Shown: positions 32,712 through 43,520 of the stretch, in pieces | Layout: the number at the start of each line of letters is the position of its first letter | Numbering within the stretch: the first letter of the stretch is position 1 | Source: Takakia lepidozioides | Lineage: Eukaryota > Streptophyta > Takakiopsida > Takakiales > Takakiaceae | Assembly (NCBI GenBank): GCA_030704615.1 | Contig: CM060732.1 | Location: 77,853,053 to 77,917,052 of the forward strand | Length of the DNA: 64,000 bases | Reading direction: 5' to 3' | Position numbers and translations under genes: made by a program | Notes under the pieces: model-generated | The model's database searches: none | Seen by the model: the letters and a program-made list of their open reading frames with translations, nothing else | Told to the model about the DNA's origin: nothing

Positions 32712-34173
32712 CTACTCCGTCTTATATACGTCTTTCGGCTCAGGCCAATTGAATGGCTTGCCCATGAACCGAAGTATTACATGGGCTAATGTGACTCTCT
32801 CATTCTTGTTGTTGTCGTACAACCTTTGTAGCATTGAATGCCAACAACCTCCCGTAAATTGGTCCTAGAACATACTTTGATCATAATGAACGCCACCATT
32901 TATTCGTACCGCTATCTTCCCAACGGCAAAGGCCTCCGACGTCATGCCCTGGGGGGGGGGGGCGGCATTCGCATTGAAAATCGATGCAATATCTTTTACC
33001 ACCCACCATCTTTTCGCGAGTTCCCGGTCCAGCTTGTCTTGGTTTTCAAACTGGTACGGCGAGGCTTTGCATATGTCCAATGGGGTGGCTAAGCCCCAAT
33101 CACACACCCCAATCTTGATCTCCTCGGTGTCATCTGGAAAATTCAACAAGATGTTGTCGAGGGACAAATTGTTGTGCATGACACCGTTCTTGTGGACAAT
33201 ATCCATGATACACACCAGTGCCTATGCAAGTTTACTGCGCACTTTCCGGAAACGAAGCAAGCGATCGCATTCCTAGAACTCTGCTTCCGTTCCCCTTTGT
33301 TCCAAAATCACCCTGTTGTCCGAATCGTTGCCCCATTTTCTGTCAAGGTTCATTATGTCGCGTATTGTCCCCCCATTTCACCAGCGAGTGTAACCCTCTC
33401 ACCTCACGTGCATTCACAGCAAAATACGAGATAACACCCGGATGTTGGAACTTCACTGCCAAACACTCGTCGTTATGTTGTCTCAACACATTTTCTGGAT
33501 TTTTGGACTTGGGTTTTTTTCGCGCTAGCTCCCAACGCTCCGATATTCTAGAATCGCCAACAATCCTACAGTGACGGACCTTAGCATACCCTCATTCTTT
33601 GTAAGGGCCAATCTCTACCACCTTTGCAGTAGAGTTCAGGTAATAAAGACCAGTTGTGCCTCCCCCGCCCGATGACCCCGCCTTCCAAGGGACAACCCTA
33701 GTCCGGCGATGTGAATTCTGACTTGCCGAGCAATCCCAATACTCAACACGCCGCATTAACTCAGCTTCGGCGGAGGGCACTCGACCCTCGGTTGTTCTAC
33801 CCTTCCATGTCTTCATTAGCTGCCTCAAATTCCACGTGGTGTATTTCGCCCTGCTTTGGATCCACCGATTGAACTTCGGCTTGTCCCTGTCCGCCGTCCA
33901 TTTAGCCCCCGCCAAAGCGTTTGTCATTTTCCTCTCCATATTTTGTTGGAAAATCTGAAACCCCTCCCATCCATGCCTAACATAAGCACTCTCCAGTCTC
34001 ATCATGTCCCTACCCTTGAAATAATCCGCTACCACTTCTTTCACCCTATCTAAGGCATCCGGTCCCGGGTTGTCTGGCTTGTTGACCTGGCTATCCCGCT
34101 CGTGGGCACGTTTTCTCTTCCTCCGCCCCTCAAATGATCCCGCCCCAGAACTTGAATTCACAACCCCCGACAT
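32712..34173 (-). pseudogene. Kinase-like protein with unknown N-terminal domain
   Basis: The ORF starts at ATG 34173 with a basic RKRKRAHERD segment. A roughly 120-residue Trp/Arg/Lys-rich domain follows (YVRHGWEGFQIFQQNM.., to about 33750), which I do not recognise. After an in-frame TGA (33592-33594) the same frame gives a kinase N-lobe: a Gly-poor loop GYAKVRHC, ELARKK with the likely ATP Lys, and HNDECLAVKFQHPGVISYF. A frameshift near 33345-33360 leads to the C-lobe with VMHNNLSLDNILL (HRD is HNN) and VCDWGLA (DFG is DWG). TAGs at 33273, 33222 and 32865 are in frame, and sequence runs on to a TAG at 32712-32714. The third N of HNN could be a decayed Asp. It was a protein kinase or pseudokinase; the substrate is unknown. 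Confidence 0.7.
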
Positions 34174-34490
34174 TATATAAACTTTTGCCCACTACAGGAT
34201 CCAAAACCTCAGAAAAATGGCAATGAACGCGTGTGGATGGTGTCTTCGTAGTTTTCTGTAAAAAAACAGGCCGCCGGAGATCCGGAAACGGCAAAATGGT
34301 AATACGATGATTGTACCGTGAACAAGTGTGTGGGACTGACCAATAGAAAACCGACAAAACCTCCCCCCCCAAATAATCACATTTGAACCTCCCGTTGGCA
34401 GTGCCAAGCAACGAAGTCCGAAAGGACTACAGCATGTTAAGGAACACCACAAGAGGGGCAAAAGTGATCAGAAAAGGAGGGGGGAATGGT

Positions 34491-34497
34491 TTATATA
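34491..34497 (-). promoter_or_regulatory. TATA box of the kinase-like gene
   Basis: Minus-strand TATATAA, followed by ACCATTCCCCCCTCC and later ACTTTTGCCCCTC. It resembles the promoters of the other two genes of this element. The ATG is about 320 bp downstream, and array 3 begins about 300 bp upstream. Confidence 0.55.
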
Positions 34498-34499
34498 GG

Positions 34500-34796
34500 C
34501 GCCCAGCAACCCCCCCCCCCCCAAAAAAAAAATGGCATTATGCTTGAAAAGACGCGACAGGCCAGTGGCACCTCGTCACGTGTCAGCGCGGCGCGACTGG
34601 CCAGTCGCACCTTGCCACGCGCACCCACATGGGAGAGGTCAAGGGTTCAAAACCACCTCCCCCCATCCCATTTGTTTCGTTTTTTCTGACCCGTGGCACC
34701 TCGCCACGTGGCTGGCCGAAGTGCCGCTTCATGATTAAAAATTAAAAACAAAACGCCACACTGCGGGTCCCTGGATTTCGAAGAAAAAAAAAAACA
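34500..34796. other. Spacer between promoter and array 3
   Basis: Repeated GCCACGTG/CACCTCGTCACGTG words (GGCACCTCGTCACGTGT, GTCGCACCTTGCCACGCG, GGCACCTCGCCACGTGGC) near 34567-34712, which contain CACGTG E-box/G-box cores. No gene. Confidence 0.4.
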
Positions 34797-35310
34797 CGCG
34801 ACCGCTTATTTTAAAATGTAATAATATACAAGCGACCACCAATATGGGCGGTCGCTTCATTTAAAAATAAATAAATTACAGGCGACCGCCAATATGGGCG
34901 GTCGCTTCATTTAAAAATAAATAAATAACGGGCGACCGCCAATATGGGCGGTCGCTTCATTTAAAAATAAATAAATAACGGGCGACCGCCAATATGGGAG
35001 GTCGCTTCATTTAAAAATAAATAAATTACGGGCGACCGCCAATATGGGCGGTCGCTTCATTTAAAAATAAATAAATTAGGGGCGACCACCAATTTCGGCG
35101 GTCGCTTGATTTAAAAATAAATAAATTACGGGCGACCGCCAATTTCGGCGGTCGTTTCATTTAAAAATAAATAAATTACCGGCGACCGCCAATACTAGCG
35201 GTCGCTTAATTTAACAAAATATTAAATTACAAACGACAGCCAGTATGGGCGTTCATTTTTATTAAAAATAATAAATTATATGCGACCGCCAATATAGACG
35301 GACTTATTTT
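34797..35310 (-). repeat. Palindrome array 3 (exact 50-bp units)
   Basis: Ten units start at 34831, 34881, 34931, 34981, 35031, 35081, 35131, 35181, 35231 and 35281, exactly 50 bp apart. The unit is GGCGACCGCC-AATATG-GGCGGTCGC followed by TTCATTTAAAAATAAATAAATTAC-like spacer. The last two units are degenerate. It lies between the kinase-like gene's promoter and the right inverted repeat. Confidence 0.95.
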
Positions 35311-35483
35311 TTTTAAATAATTAATAAATATTAATAATTGGCCTCGTCTGTTTTACACCGTGGTTGCCATGTCATTACAAAGAGTAGAAGTAAATCCTAA
35401 AAGTCAAATATAAAACAATTACGTGGGTAAACGCCCGGATTCGACGTGACGGCCAACGTGTCAGCGCCACGTCACGTCAGGAA

Positions 35484-35502
35484 TGATAACTAGGGCCATT
35501 GG
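35484..35502 (-). repeat. Right terminal inverted repeat (candidate)
   Basis: Its reverse complement, CCAATGGCCCTAGTTATCA, matches the left end. TGACGTGACGTGG follows inward. No matching flank duplication was found. Confidence 0.5.
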
Positions 35503-36715
35503 TCAGACTCTGCAACCCTCACGCTTACAAAAATCTTAAAATAGATTCGAAGCCGCCAAACCTTAACCCACGTCTCAAACGCCCATGTGACCACCCACGT
35601 GACACGCCTAGGCAGTCGTTTCAAACTTATCTGCCAGAGGACACAACGCTGTACCTACGGATTCCTCACACTCTAGAATCATTCTCTCATTATGAGCCGT
35701 CCACAATCACTTTTGGCTGTTAGCTGCCAGGCGTCAATATTCCCTGACAACACCCGCAAGTGTCATCTGACATACGGCTTTAATGATAGTAGATGGCCCC
35801 CCGTGTCGGGCATTCTTTGATTTAAGGTCTAGAGCCACCACAGGGACTGCCCATTTATCGAGGGATACCCGACACGAGGGGTCCATCCCTACATTAAACA
35901 TGTGCAAGAAAGCAAGGCACGGCAGAGCACGGCAAGGCACGGCAGTCCAGAATTAGTTGTGGCGATTAGCCACCTGACTTCATTTCTCCAGGCCACTTGT
36001 CAGAATCGACATCCTTCACGCTTATTCCAGAGTCTGCTGTAAGAGCCGCACGATAATGATGCCAGACATGTAGTCCTACTAACGTACAAGTACGATAAAA
36101 TTCAGTCTGATCGCGGCCGTTATCGTTTGTTCCATAATTAATGTGACAATGGCTGCTGTCAATAAATGGAAAATTGTGCACACTTTCAATGAAGCCGTGA
36201 TTTCGTAAATTGAAATAAGCCGTTCGATTCCGCCTTAATCCACGGTGGCCACAGTCGATCCGAGAGAGAAAGCATACCACACTGCCATTGGAGCGATTTA
36301 AAGATGAAAGTTACATGTCATCTCTATATAACGTCCGACTCCACACAACACCAACTTCCCACTGTGAACCTCTCACTTGCTTCTTTTCTCTCACGCACCT
36401 CTCTGGACAACGTGTACCTCTTTGCCTGTCCTGCACTACTCTGCCCATAGGGTACTTCTGAAGCAGTCTCTGAGTCTCTCCCTGCTTCCTTAGTCTCATG
36501 TGTCAACTGCACATTTCTCACGTAGGATAGTATGATACTCATTTTCTTTTGTACTCTCCATGTACACCAGCTAAACTTGCTTTTGTTTGTCTAAAGTTAC
36601 TCCCAAACCTCCACTGGGCAGTCGCCAGATTAATATTCATCCATCCATAGAATCAATTTTTCATCTACAGAGGGCTTCTTCATTATCCATTGTTCATCCA
36701 TGTGGTTGATTTCAT
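35503..36715. other. No gene seen; small GGCACGGCA repeat at 35908-35945
   Basis: Unique-looking sequence. Three tandem copies of an 11-bp GGCACGGCAAG-like unit near 35915-35945. A CTATATAACG at about 36325 could be a TATA box but no ORF follows. Confidence 0.4.
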
Positions 36716-36718
36716 CAA

Positions 36719-37059
36719 CAGATATCCACTGTCCAGTGGAGGTTGGCATTTGTGACTTCATCTGACAGTTCAAATAGATGTAGTCTATACTCCGCCCTTA
36801 TACTCCAATTTAATTCCAATTGTTTTTCATCAGTCCCAGTGTACATCCAAACATTGACTTTACTTTTTCAAACCATATTGTTTTTCTCATTTAGAACCGT
36901 CGAGAAAGTTATACTTAAAGTTTCTCCTTTCGGTGTCACGACGTTCTTTCCTTCAGTTAATCTTCCATCCTGTAATAGGATTTTACTGAGTGAGCAACGA
37001 TACAAATGAACTACTGGACCTACTGAAATACTCGACGGACTGGACCTTCTTTGACACAC
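36719..37059 (-). pseudogene. Possible coding fragment, unknown
   Basis: The minus frame from 37059 is open to about 36719 apart from one TGA (about 36865), and looks coding: KILLQDGRLTEGKNVVTPKGE before the stop and YTGTDEKQLELNWSIRAEY after it. The mix of charged and hydrophobic residues is protein-like. I recognise no family. An exon of a larger gene or an old gene fragment are both possible. Confidence 0.3.
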
Positions 37060-39584
37060 TATTGTTCCATTATGTCATGTTTCGTTGTGATATATGCGGT
37101 TATAATTTGTAACTAATTTTTGCAGAATATTTCTTGTTGCGGTCATCAGAACATTTCGTTGTTCATTTTCTTGGTTTCCTGTATGCACTTGTCACTGATC
37201 CTCTCCCTGCCACTCATGCCCATCACAACTCTGACCAGACATCACACTCGTCACTAGCATTCCCCAGCAGTCTTAGCCCTCTCCCACTTCAACCTGATCA
37301 TATACTATTTGTCTTGAATTTACATGGTGCCATGCAGATAGATGCCCAAAACATGCTCTTCAATTATAAGAAATGAGAAATACACTCCGTTGATCACAAC
37401 ACTCCATAGACGTGGCTCACATGTTGCACCCATCCTTACTATCACTCGGGTCCGTGATGGCATTCATACACATAGCTTTTAAGTCCCTCGACGATGTTAT
37501 ACAGTTCTCACCTGCGTCCACTGCCAAGGCCCCAACAAATACACCTCACAGCCATCCACTTTCTCATTGCCATTATTACCAACAAATGCAAATTGGAAAA
37601 CCATCAACAACTCCCTTAACTGAACTTTCTATTTACTTTTTTTTATAGGGCCTACCCTTGAAAAGGAGGAGTAGTTGTAAGATTACATGGCTCAAGTCTT
37701 CTCTATCTGTAAATAGACAAATAATTATCTATATTGAAATATTTATATTTAAAATTATCTATATTGGAACACTTAAAGTTATTTATGGACCAAACTTAAG
37801 GCCAAAATTAGTTAAATTTTTGTTATTTTATCTGGCACTATAAACAAATTAATTGGGCCATAGGATACCATAAATTTTGTTTTGGAGAAATGCAAGATGT
37901 CTAGTGCTTACTCGCCGGATTGAGTTTGATCGAGAAGTCCACTAGCCTCTCATACTAGGCTTCATTTTTGCTGATCGACCTATCAACCTTTTCAACTTCA
38001 GCCTAGTAGCACATTGTATGATGATCTTCTCCCCTTTTTTATTTATAGTATTGTTCTTTGTCTTTGTGGGCGTTATTGTCTTTCCGCTTATTGTGGTCTT
38101 TCAAACTTGGGCCTCGCCTGTGTTGTAGCATTGGTTAGTTTTGTTCTTTGCCCCTCAGATTGCATTCAATGTTTCATTTTAGTCCCTTTTTTTAGAAGAA
38201 TATTTGGGTATAGCAAAGAATAATCATTTTAATTTTACTTTCAGTGATGACCATTAGGTCATACCCAGTTTAGGTTAGACAACCATACAATCCATTAGTA
38301 GTCATTGCTGCCGACGACAATTTTCAGAAAAACACATGAGAATTTCAGAGAAAAAGAGAAAAAAGAGAAATTTTATTTAAAAACTTTAAAACTTTAAAAA
38401 CGGTTAAAACATCATCTTTTTACTACTTCCCAATGTAAGCATAAGAGGACAACCATTGGATTCTAGCACTAATGCAACCATATGAACAGACCAAACAATA
38501 TGTGATCTATGATTCTATTACCCCTAAAAACTCCAAAACATTGAACCCTGAAATATATACATATGTGGACGTCGCGAAACAACTTCCTGAACCTCATCAT
38601 GTGGGCTTTTCAAAATACAATCGATATGGCATTTGGAAACAACCCTGAATACTCACAATATCACATAAAAAATGAGATCCCATGCAAGAGAATGTATAAC
38701 AAGCGGCTAGTTGCCTATGGCTCCTCTTTCTGAATAGCGGAATCTAACTTTTATCCATAATAAACTAAAAATTCATGTATTTGGAGGCGTTACCTGGAGG
38801 CTCATGAAGTAGTTATCAACAAAGGAGCGGAGGTGACACTTGGGGAAGGCACAACAGGGGCATAGCGATTTCCGACACTGTGTAGTCTCCTCTTTAGAAT
38901 AAAGAGAAGCCAACAAATTTGACATTTACATCGTTTCTAACATACACAGACAGGTCACAGGCACATACCTCTTTGAAAGAGGTGGGTACCACTCTCAAAC
39001 AAAATAAGCTAGAGTTGTTATGTTATGTTTGTGTAGAATACAACCTTATTAGCAAATCAATTCTTAGTAAGCGATTTCAATTATTGCACATTTCAAGGCA
39101 ATTGTGACCCTAAAGCAGAACGTGCTTGCTAAACTCCCTACAGTTTGACATCTCGTGACTATACGGCGGAGCAACATGGAGCCATATTTAATATAGTAGG
39201 TAGTAATTGTAAAAGAGGCTCCTAATTACACTCACGGCTTCTCTTGTATGCTTTTTTTAGTTCCATGGCATTTTGTTATGGCTTGTCCTAGTTCAGAATC
39301 AGCTCTACCCCTTACTATCACTTAGTTCCTATGACTGTTCCTTCACAGTTCGTTGCTTGGGACAACCTGCCCAGTTCACTAGTTATCACCTAGACATATG
39401 CATGGAGCTCTTTTGCTGCTTGCTTTTATTTTGAATTTGGCTTTACACTTAAGCATACCCTTAGACGGTGAGTTCTTGGGTGTAACCCCTATCAGTTTTT
39501 GATGTAATCCCTTTGATGGCCTCCTCACGCATGGTTCATTTTCCATGTTCCTCGAATATGATTTACATGGCCTCCATCCGTTTG
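37060..39584. other. No gene recognised (2.5 kb)
   Basis: AT-rich, with only short ORFs lacking motifs. It includes TTTATATTTAAAATTATCTATATTG near 37740 and no obvious tandem or inverted repeat. Confidence 0.4.
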
Positions 39585-42500
39585 TTTTTTTTTTTTTTTT
39601 TTTTTTTTAATAAATATTTTAATATTTTAATTAAATATTAAATTAATTGATTATTTATTTATTTATAAAGGGGGATAGAGGCCCTTTTAATCAAATTAAT
39701 TAAAAGTAGAGTCATATCAATGGAAAAAATAACCACTGCAGAGGCCGTGAGGACTTACTGGGGGGAAACTTCCCCGTAACTTAGCAAAACAGCTAAAAGA
39801 GACGAAGGAGAGATCAGAGATTGTTTTATGAGTGTTTGAAGGTAATTTGAAATGCTAAGAGGGGGGGTAGATGGGAAAGAACATGGCGTAAGAGCAAACA
39901 AGGCAGATGAAATCCTGCTGCAACTACTTGATCCAATTTTGCAGTATTGGTGCTCTAAGAACAATGTAAGGTGTTTTAGAACCAAGAAACAGGAGAGACA
40001 AAGAGGGTCGGCAGAAAGGCCCGCCAAAGGGGAGGCTCCAGCCTACGAGTTCGGAGCTGCAGACCGAGAGGCGAGCGATTGGTGCTTCAGATTCAGAACT
40101 TCAGTTGAGTTCTTAACTTTGTAACTCGAGCTCTCTTGTGACGCCAGTTGTAATCAGCCTCCTCCCCATCACCAGGGGATCTCCCATTGAGTGGGGATGG
40201 AGTCATTCCAAGCAAAGCGGTTGTCGGGAAGACTGGTGCCGAGCAGGTTGCTTTTGCCCTAGGACTGCATGAAATCTTGAAATAGCTTCCTTCCTCGTTG
40301 TTCAGAAGATCTGGAAATAGCTGCACACAACGAATCCCATGTTTTTCTCCCCTCAGTCAACAGATCATGAAAAATGTGGAACAAGACAGATCTGCCTCTG
40401 GGGGGCTTGCCCTCATAGACATAGGAACACCTTGACTTCCTGATATTCCATAAAGTATGGGCTCTAAGCGAGGCCCACACTGGACAAAGGGTTTGCGCTT
40501 GACCTGGCACCATGTTGAGAAGCAACCAAGACTGAGGAGGAGGGCAGGGGTAGGAGGCCCAATGAGAGTAGAACCCCAAAACCTTCCTCCAGATTCTACC
40601 CGAGAAATTGCAAGACAACAGGCAATGTTCCATGGACTCTGGTTCTTGCAAACAGAGAGGGCAGGTAGGATTGTCTTGGTCTGTGGTTAGCTTGACTGGC
40701 AGGATTCTGTGGGTCAATTTCCATAGGAAATCCGAGACCTTTGTTGCCCTGTCTTTCCTCCAGACGTCCTTCCAGATTTTGGCCCAGTTAGACTGAGTGA
40801 ACTGCAGATTGCTCCATTTTGAAGACCATCTTGCCAAAAAGGTGCGGGGTGGGTTGATGAGAGAGTAACCCAACTTGACCTTGTAGGCGAAAAATGGTGA
40901 ATGTTTTTTGTCCATCCAATTCCACTTGTAGGGATCAAATTGCAGATCCGTCAGTGGGCACTTGAGAAACCAGGTGAATGATTGATGGACAGCCCATTGC
41001 GGTGGCATGGGGTTGGCCTTTCCAAGCATATATATCCAGCACCCTGATATGGTATAGGTTCCGCTTGTCCAACGTTATTTCACCAGAGAATGCGAGGTTG
41101 CCAACACTGTCTGGTATGAACCCCAATCCTGTGGCCTCCATGTCATGAATTTCCAAAATCAGAGCCACTGTTACAGGATTGCGTTGATCCGATGCCATCC
41201 AGGCAGGGAGAGTGCAATTGTCCCTGGTCTCATCCAGCAGTGGGAGCATGAACTGAGGGATCTGTGAGATGATTGTGTTCCAGGCTTTTGACCTTCTTTG
41301 CCCCACTATTCCAACAATGTCTTCCTCTTGAAGGAAATGTCCCTCAGATCTGGTGCTTGCAATGTGCGTAAAACCCTGTCCCTCCCAAAAGGCCCATGTG
41401 GGGGTTTGCCTTAGCAAGGAATCGGAGTCCATGTTATAGTTGAGAAATAGTGGTTGTCGCAGGCATTCCTGCAGCATTGTAGGCATTTTCTGGAAAAGAT
41501 TACCTCTGAGCGTGTGCCAAGCTCTCTAGATTGATTGCCAAGGTTTGGAGCCCAACCCAACATTCGCGTTTCTGCCCTGCACTATCCATCTCAGCGAGAA
41601 AGCCCAAAGGGGGGAGGATGTGGGTGTAGCTCCCATGAGGTATGGCTGAATTAGCTTGCTCCATGGGTTGTTGTAGTGCTTGATCGCTCTAGGCACCCAC
41701 TTTGCCAGTAAGGCCTTAATCTGTGATCCGGGGTCTATAATACCCAATCCCCCCTGGCTTCTCTTTTGGCACAACTGGTCCCAGGAGACAAGGGCTCGTC
41801 TGATTGGAGTCAATGGGGTGGCTCCCCAGATAAAGTTATGTATGAGCGCTTTAATTTCCTTGACGAGCACTGGTCCTGGATCCCAGACTGCAGAATAGAA
41901 CCAAGATGTCGATAGCAGCACTTGATTTGCCACCAAGGCCCTTCCCACAATGGATAGCATAATAGAGCTCCAATATGCCAATTTTGCTTTGAGCTTTTGT
42001 ATGACCCCTTTCATGATGGTTTGCAGTGTGAGTTTTAGCCCCATCTGGTGGCCCAACAACATATGACTTTCACCCTCCCTGAGCCATCTTAATCCAATGT
42101 CATGACCCCATGGTTGGTAGTGAGCGGCAAGACCTCCATTCTGCAGTAGTGACAAAATTCCCACCGACTTATTCCAATTGACCTTCAAGCCTGTTCCCAA
42201 GCAGAAAGTGTGAAGGGATTGCAGTGCTTTGTCAATGTTGCCTTTTGACGAGTTGTCGAGCAGCATGGTTGTGTCATCTGCGTACATGGATATCTTGAGT
42301 ATTTTGGGGCGGTAAGTTGGGAGGTGCAACCCAACAATGTCTGGCCTGTGGTCCAGAAGGTGTCCGAGTGAGTCTGTAGCAATGAGGAAAAGGAAGGGTG
42401 CCAAGGGGCACCCTTGCCTCACAGATCTTGAAATTGGGAAGGAACCAGAGATGACCCCATTGATCATCACTCTGCTTAAGGCTGAGTGAAGAAGGATGTG

Positions 42501-43345
42501 AACCCAGGTAAGGAAAGGCCCACCTAGCCCTATCTTTTCTAGAGCTTGAAGCAAGAATGTCCAATCGATGGAATCAAATGCCTTTTCGAAGTCCAACATA
42601 AGGAAGGCCAGTGGTTGATTGTTTACCTCAGCTCTGTGGAGTGCCTCATGAGCCAGCAATATATTATCAAGGATCATCATGTCTTGTAAAAAACCTGTTT
42701 GATCATGCCTGATGATGTTGGAGAGGAGAGGTTGCACCCTGAGAGCCAGGGCCTTGGCTATTATCTTGTAGGTGGAGTTTAGGAGAGTGATCGGTCTATA
42801 GTTGGCTATGTTATCCCTTTCTCCTTTCTTAAAGATGATAGTAATGAGGTCTTCTGAGATCTGGGAGGGCATCAGGTTTTTGTCGAGGATGTCATTGGCC
42901 ATTAGGAGGAATTCATCATCAATTGTGCTCCACAATGCCTTGAACAATTCTATGGGGAGCCCGTCTAACCCAGGTGATTTCATTGACGCCATTGACTGCA
43001 CTACCAAGCCCAACTCTTCCACTGTAAAGGGAGAAGCCAGCGTTGTTTTGACCCTTTGTGGTACCAGGCATGAAATATGTTGTATGAGTGTAGCTCTAGC
43101 CTGGTCTTTTTCCTGTGAGGGTTGCTGTTGACAAAACAACCTCTGGAAATAATTTGCAGCAATCTCCGCCATGGATTTTGGGTTGTCAACCAGCAATCCT
43201 GAGGTTGGATCTTTCAGCGCAGGTACTAGTGTGGCGTTTCTCCTTTGAACTGCTTTGACAAAGAAATACCTCGTCATTTTTTCCCCTTTCAATGACCAAT
43301 TGACCCCCCGCCTTGACTCTCATAAACTGTTCTTTTGTGTTTCTA
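39585..43345 (-). mobile_element. 5'-truncated L1-like LINE
   Basis: On the minus strand the element begins inside the endonuclease-RT linker (near 43345), carries RT and a zf-RVT-like C-terminus, has an AT-rich 3' UTR, and ends in a run of 24 A (plus-strand T, 39585-39608). 5' truncation and a poly(A) tail are hallmarks of LINE insertion. No target duplication was identified. It abuts the 5' end of a + strand LINE. Confidence 0.9.
40093..43292 (-). pseudogene. LINE ORF2: reverse transcriptase and zf-RVT-like domain
   Basis: RT runs over ORF 43292-41526: YRPITLLNSTYKIIAKAL, DFEKAFDSIDWTF, RQGCPLAPFLF and the catalytic MYADDTTML. An in-frame TAG at 41526-41528 interrupts WQSI*RAWH, where a Trp is expected. 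The frame goes on to 40935, then shifts to 41029-40259 with the zf-RVT-like part (DFLWKLTHRILPVK..CPLCLQEPESMEHCLLSC). A last piece (40326-40093) holds SAPVFPT..NWRHKRAR, also present in the fragment at 61.2 kb. The endonuclease and ORF1 are missing. Confidence 0.9.
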
Positions 43346-43520
43346 CCCTTCAATTTCCATCTCTCACCCCCCTCCCCCCCCCCACTCCTTTTTCTCAGCT
43401 GGATTTTCCCTTTTTGAGGCTTCCCTGTGTTTTCTGTGTTTTATGTGTTTACTGGCTCTTTGATCGATCCTCTCGGTGCCCTTCCTGCTTGGCGGTTCTT
43501 TCACTCCGTTGTTCCCTTCA

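Larger units (their letters stand above)
13214..35502. mobile_element. Candidate 22-kb multi-gene DNA transposon with palindrome arrays
   Basis: The left end reads CCACTGGCCCGGTTATCA (13214-13231). The reverse complement of the right end reads CCAATGGCCCTAGTTATCA (35484-35502). Within about 100-175 bp inside each end begins an array of GCGACCGCC/GGCGGTCGC palindromes; a third array lies internally. Three decayed genes sit inside: a BED/hAT transposase (+), a coiled-coil/RING-H2 protein (+) and a kinase-like protein (-). Each starts beside an array and a similar TATA promoter. A chromovirus is nested in the RING gene. No target-site duplication was found, so the exact ends, or membership in one element, are inferred. 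The alternative is two or more related elements side by side. Confidence 0.55.

Noticed and set aside
34831-35290. Regular 50-bp repeat resembling a CRISPR array
   Set aside because: Spacers are as similar as the repeats, units are palindromic with AT-rich linkers, the host is eukaryotic and there are no cas genes.
36320-36335. TATA box (CTATATAACG)
   Set aside because: No ORF or transcript-like structure follows on either strand within 1 kb.
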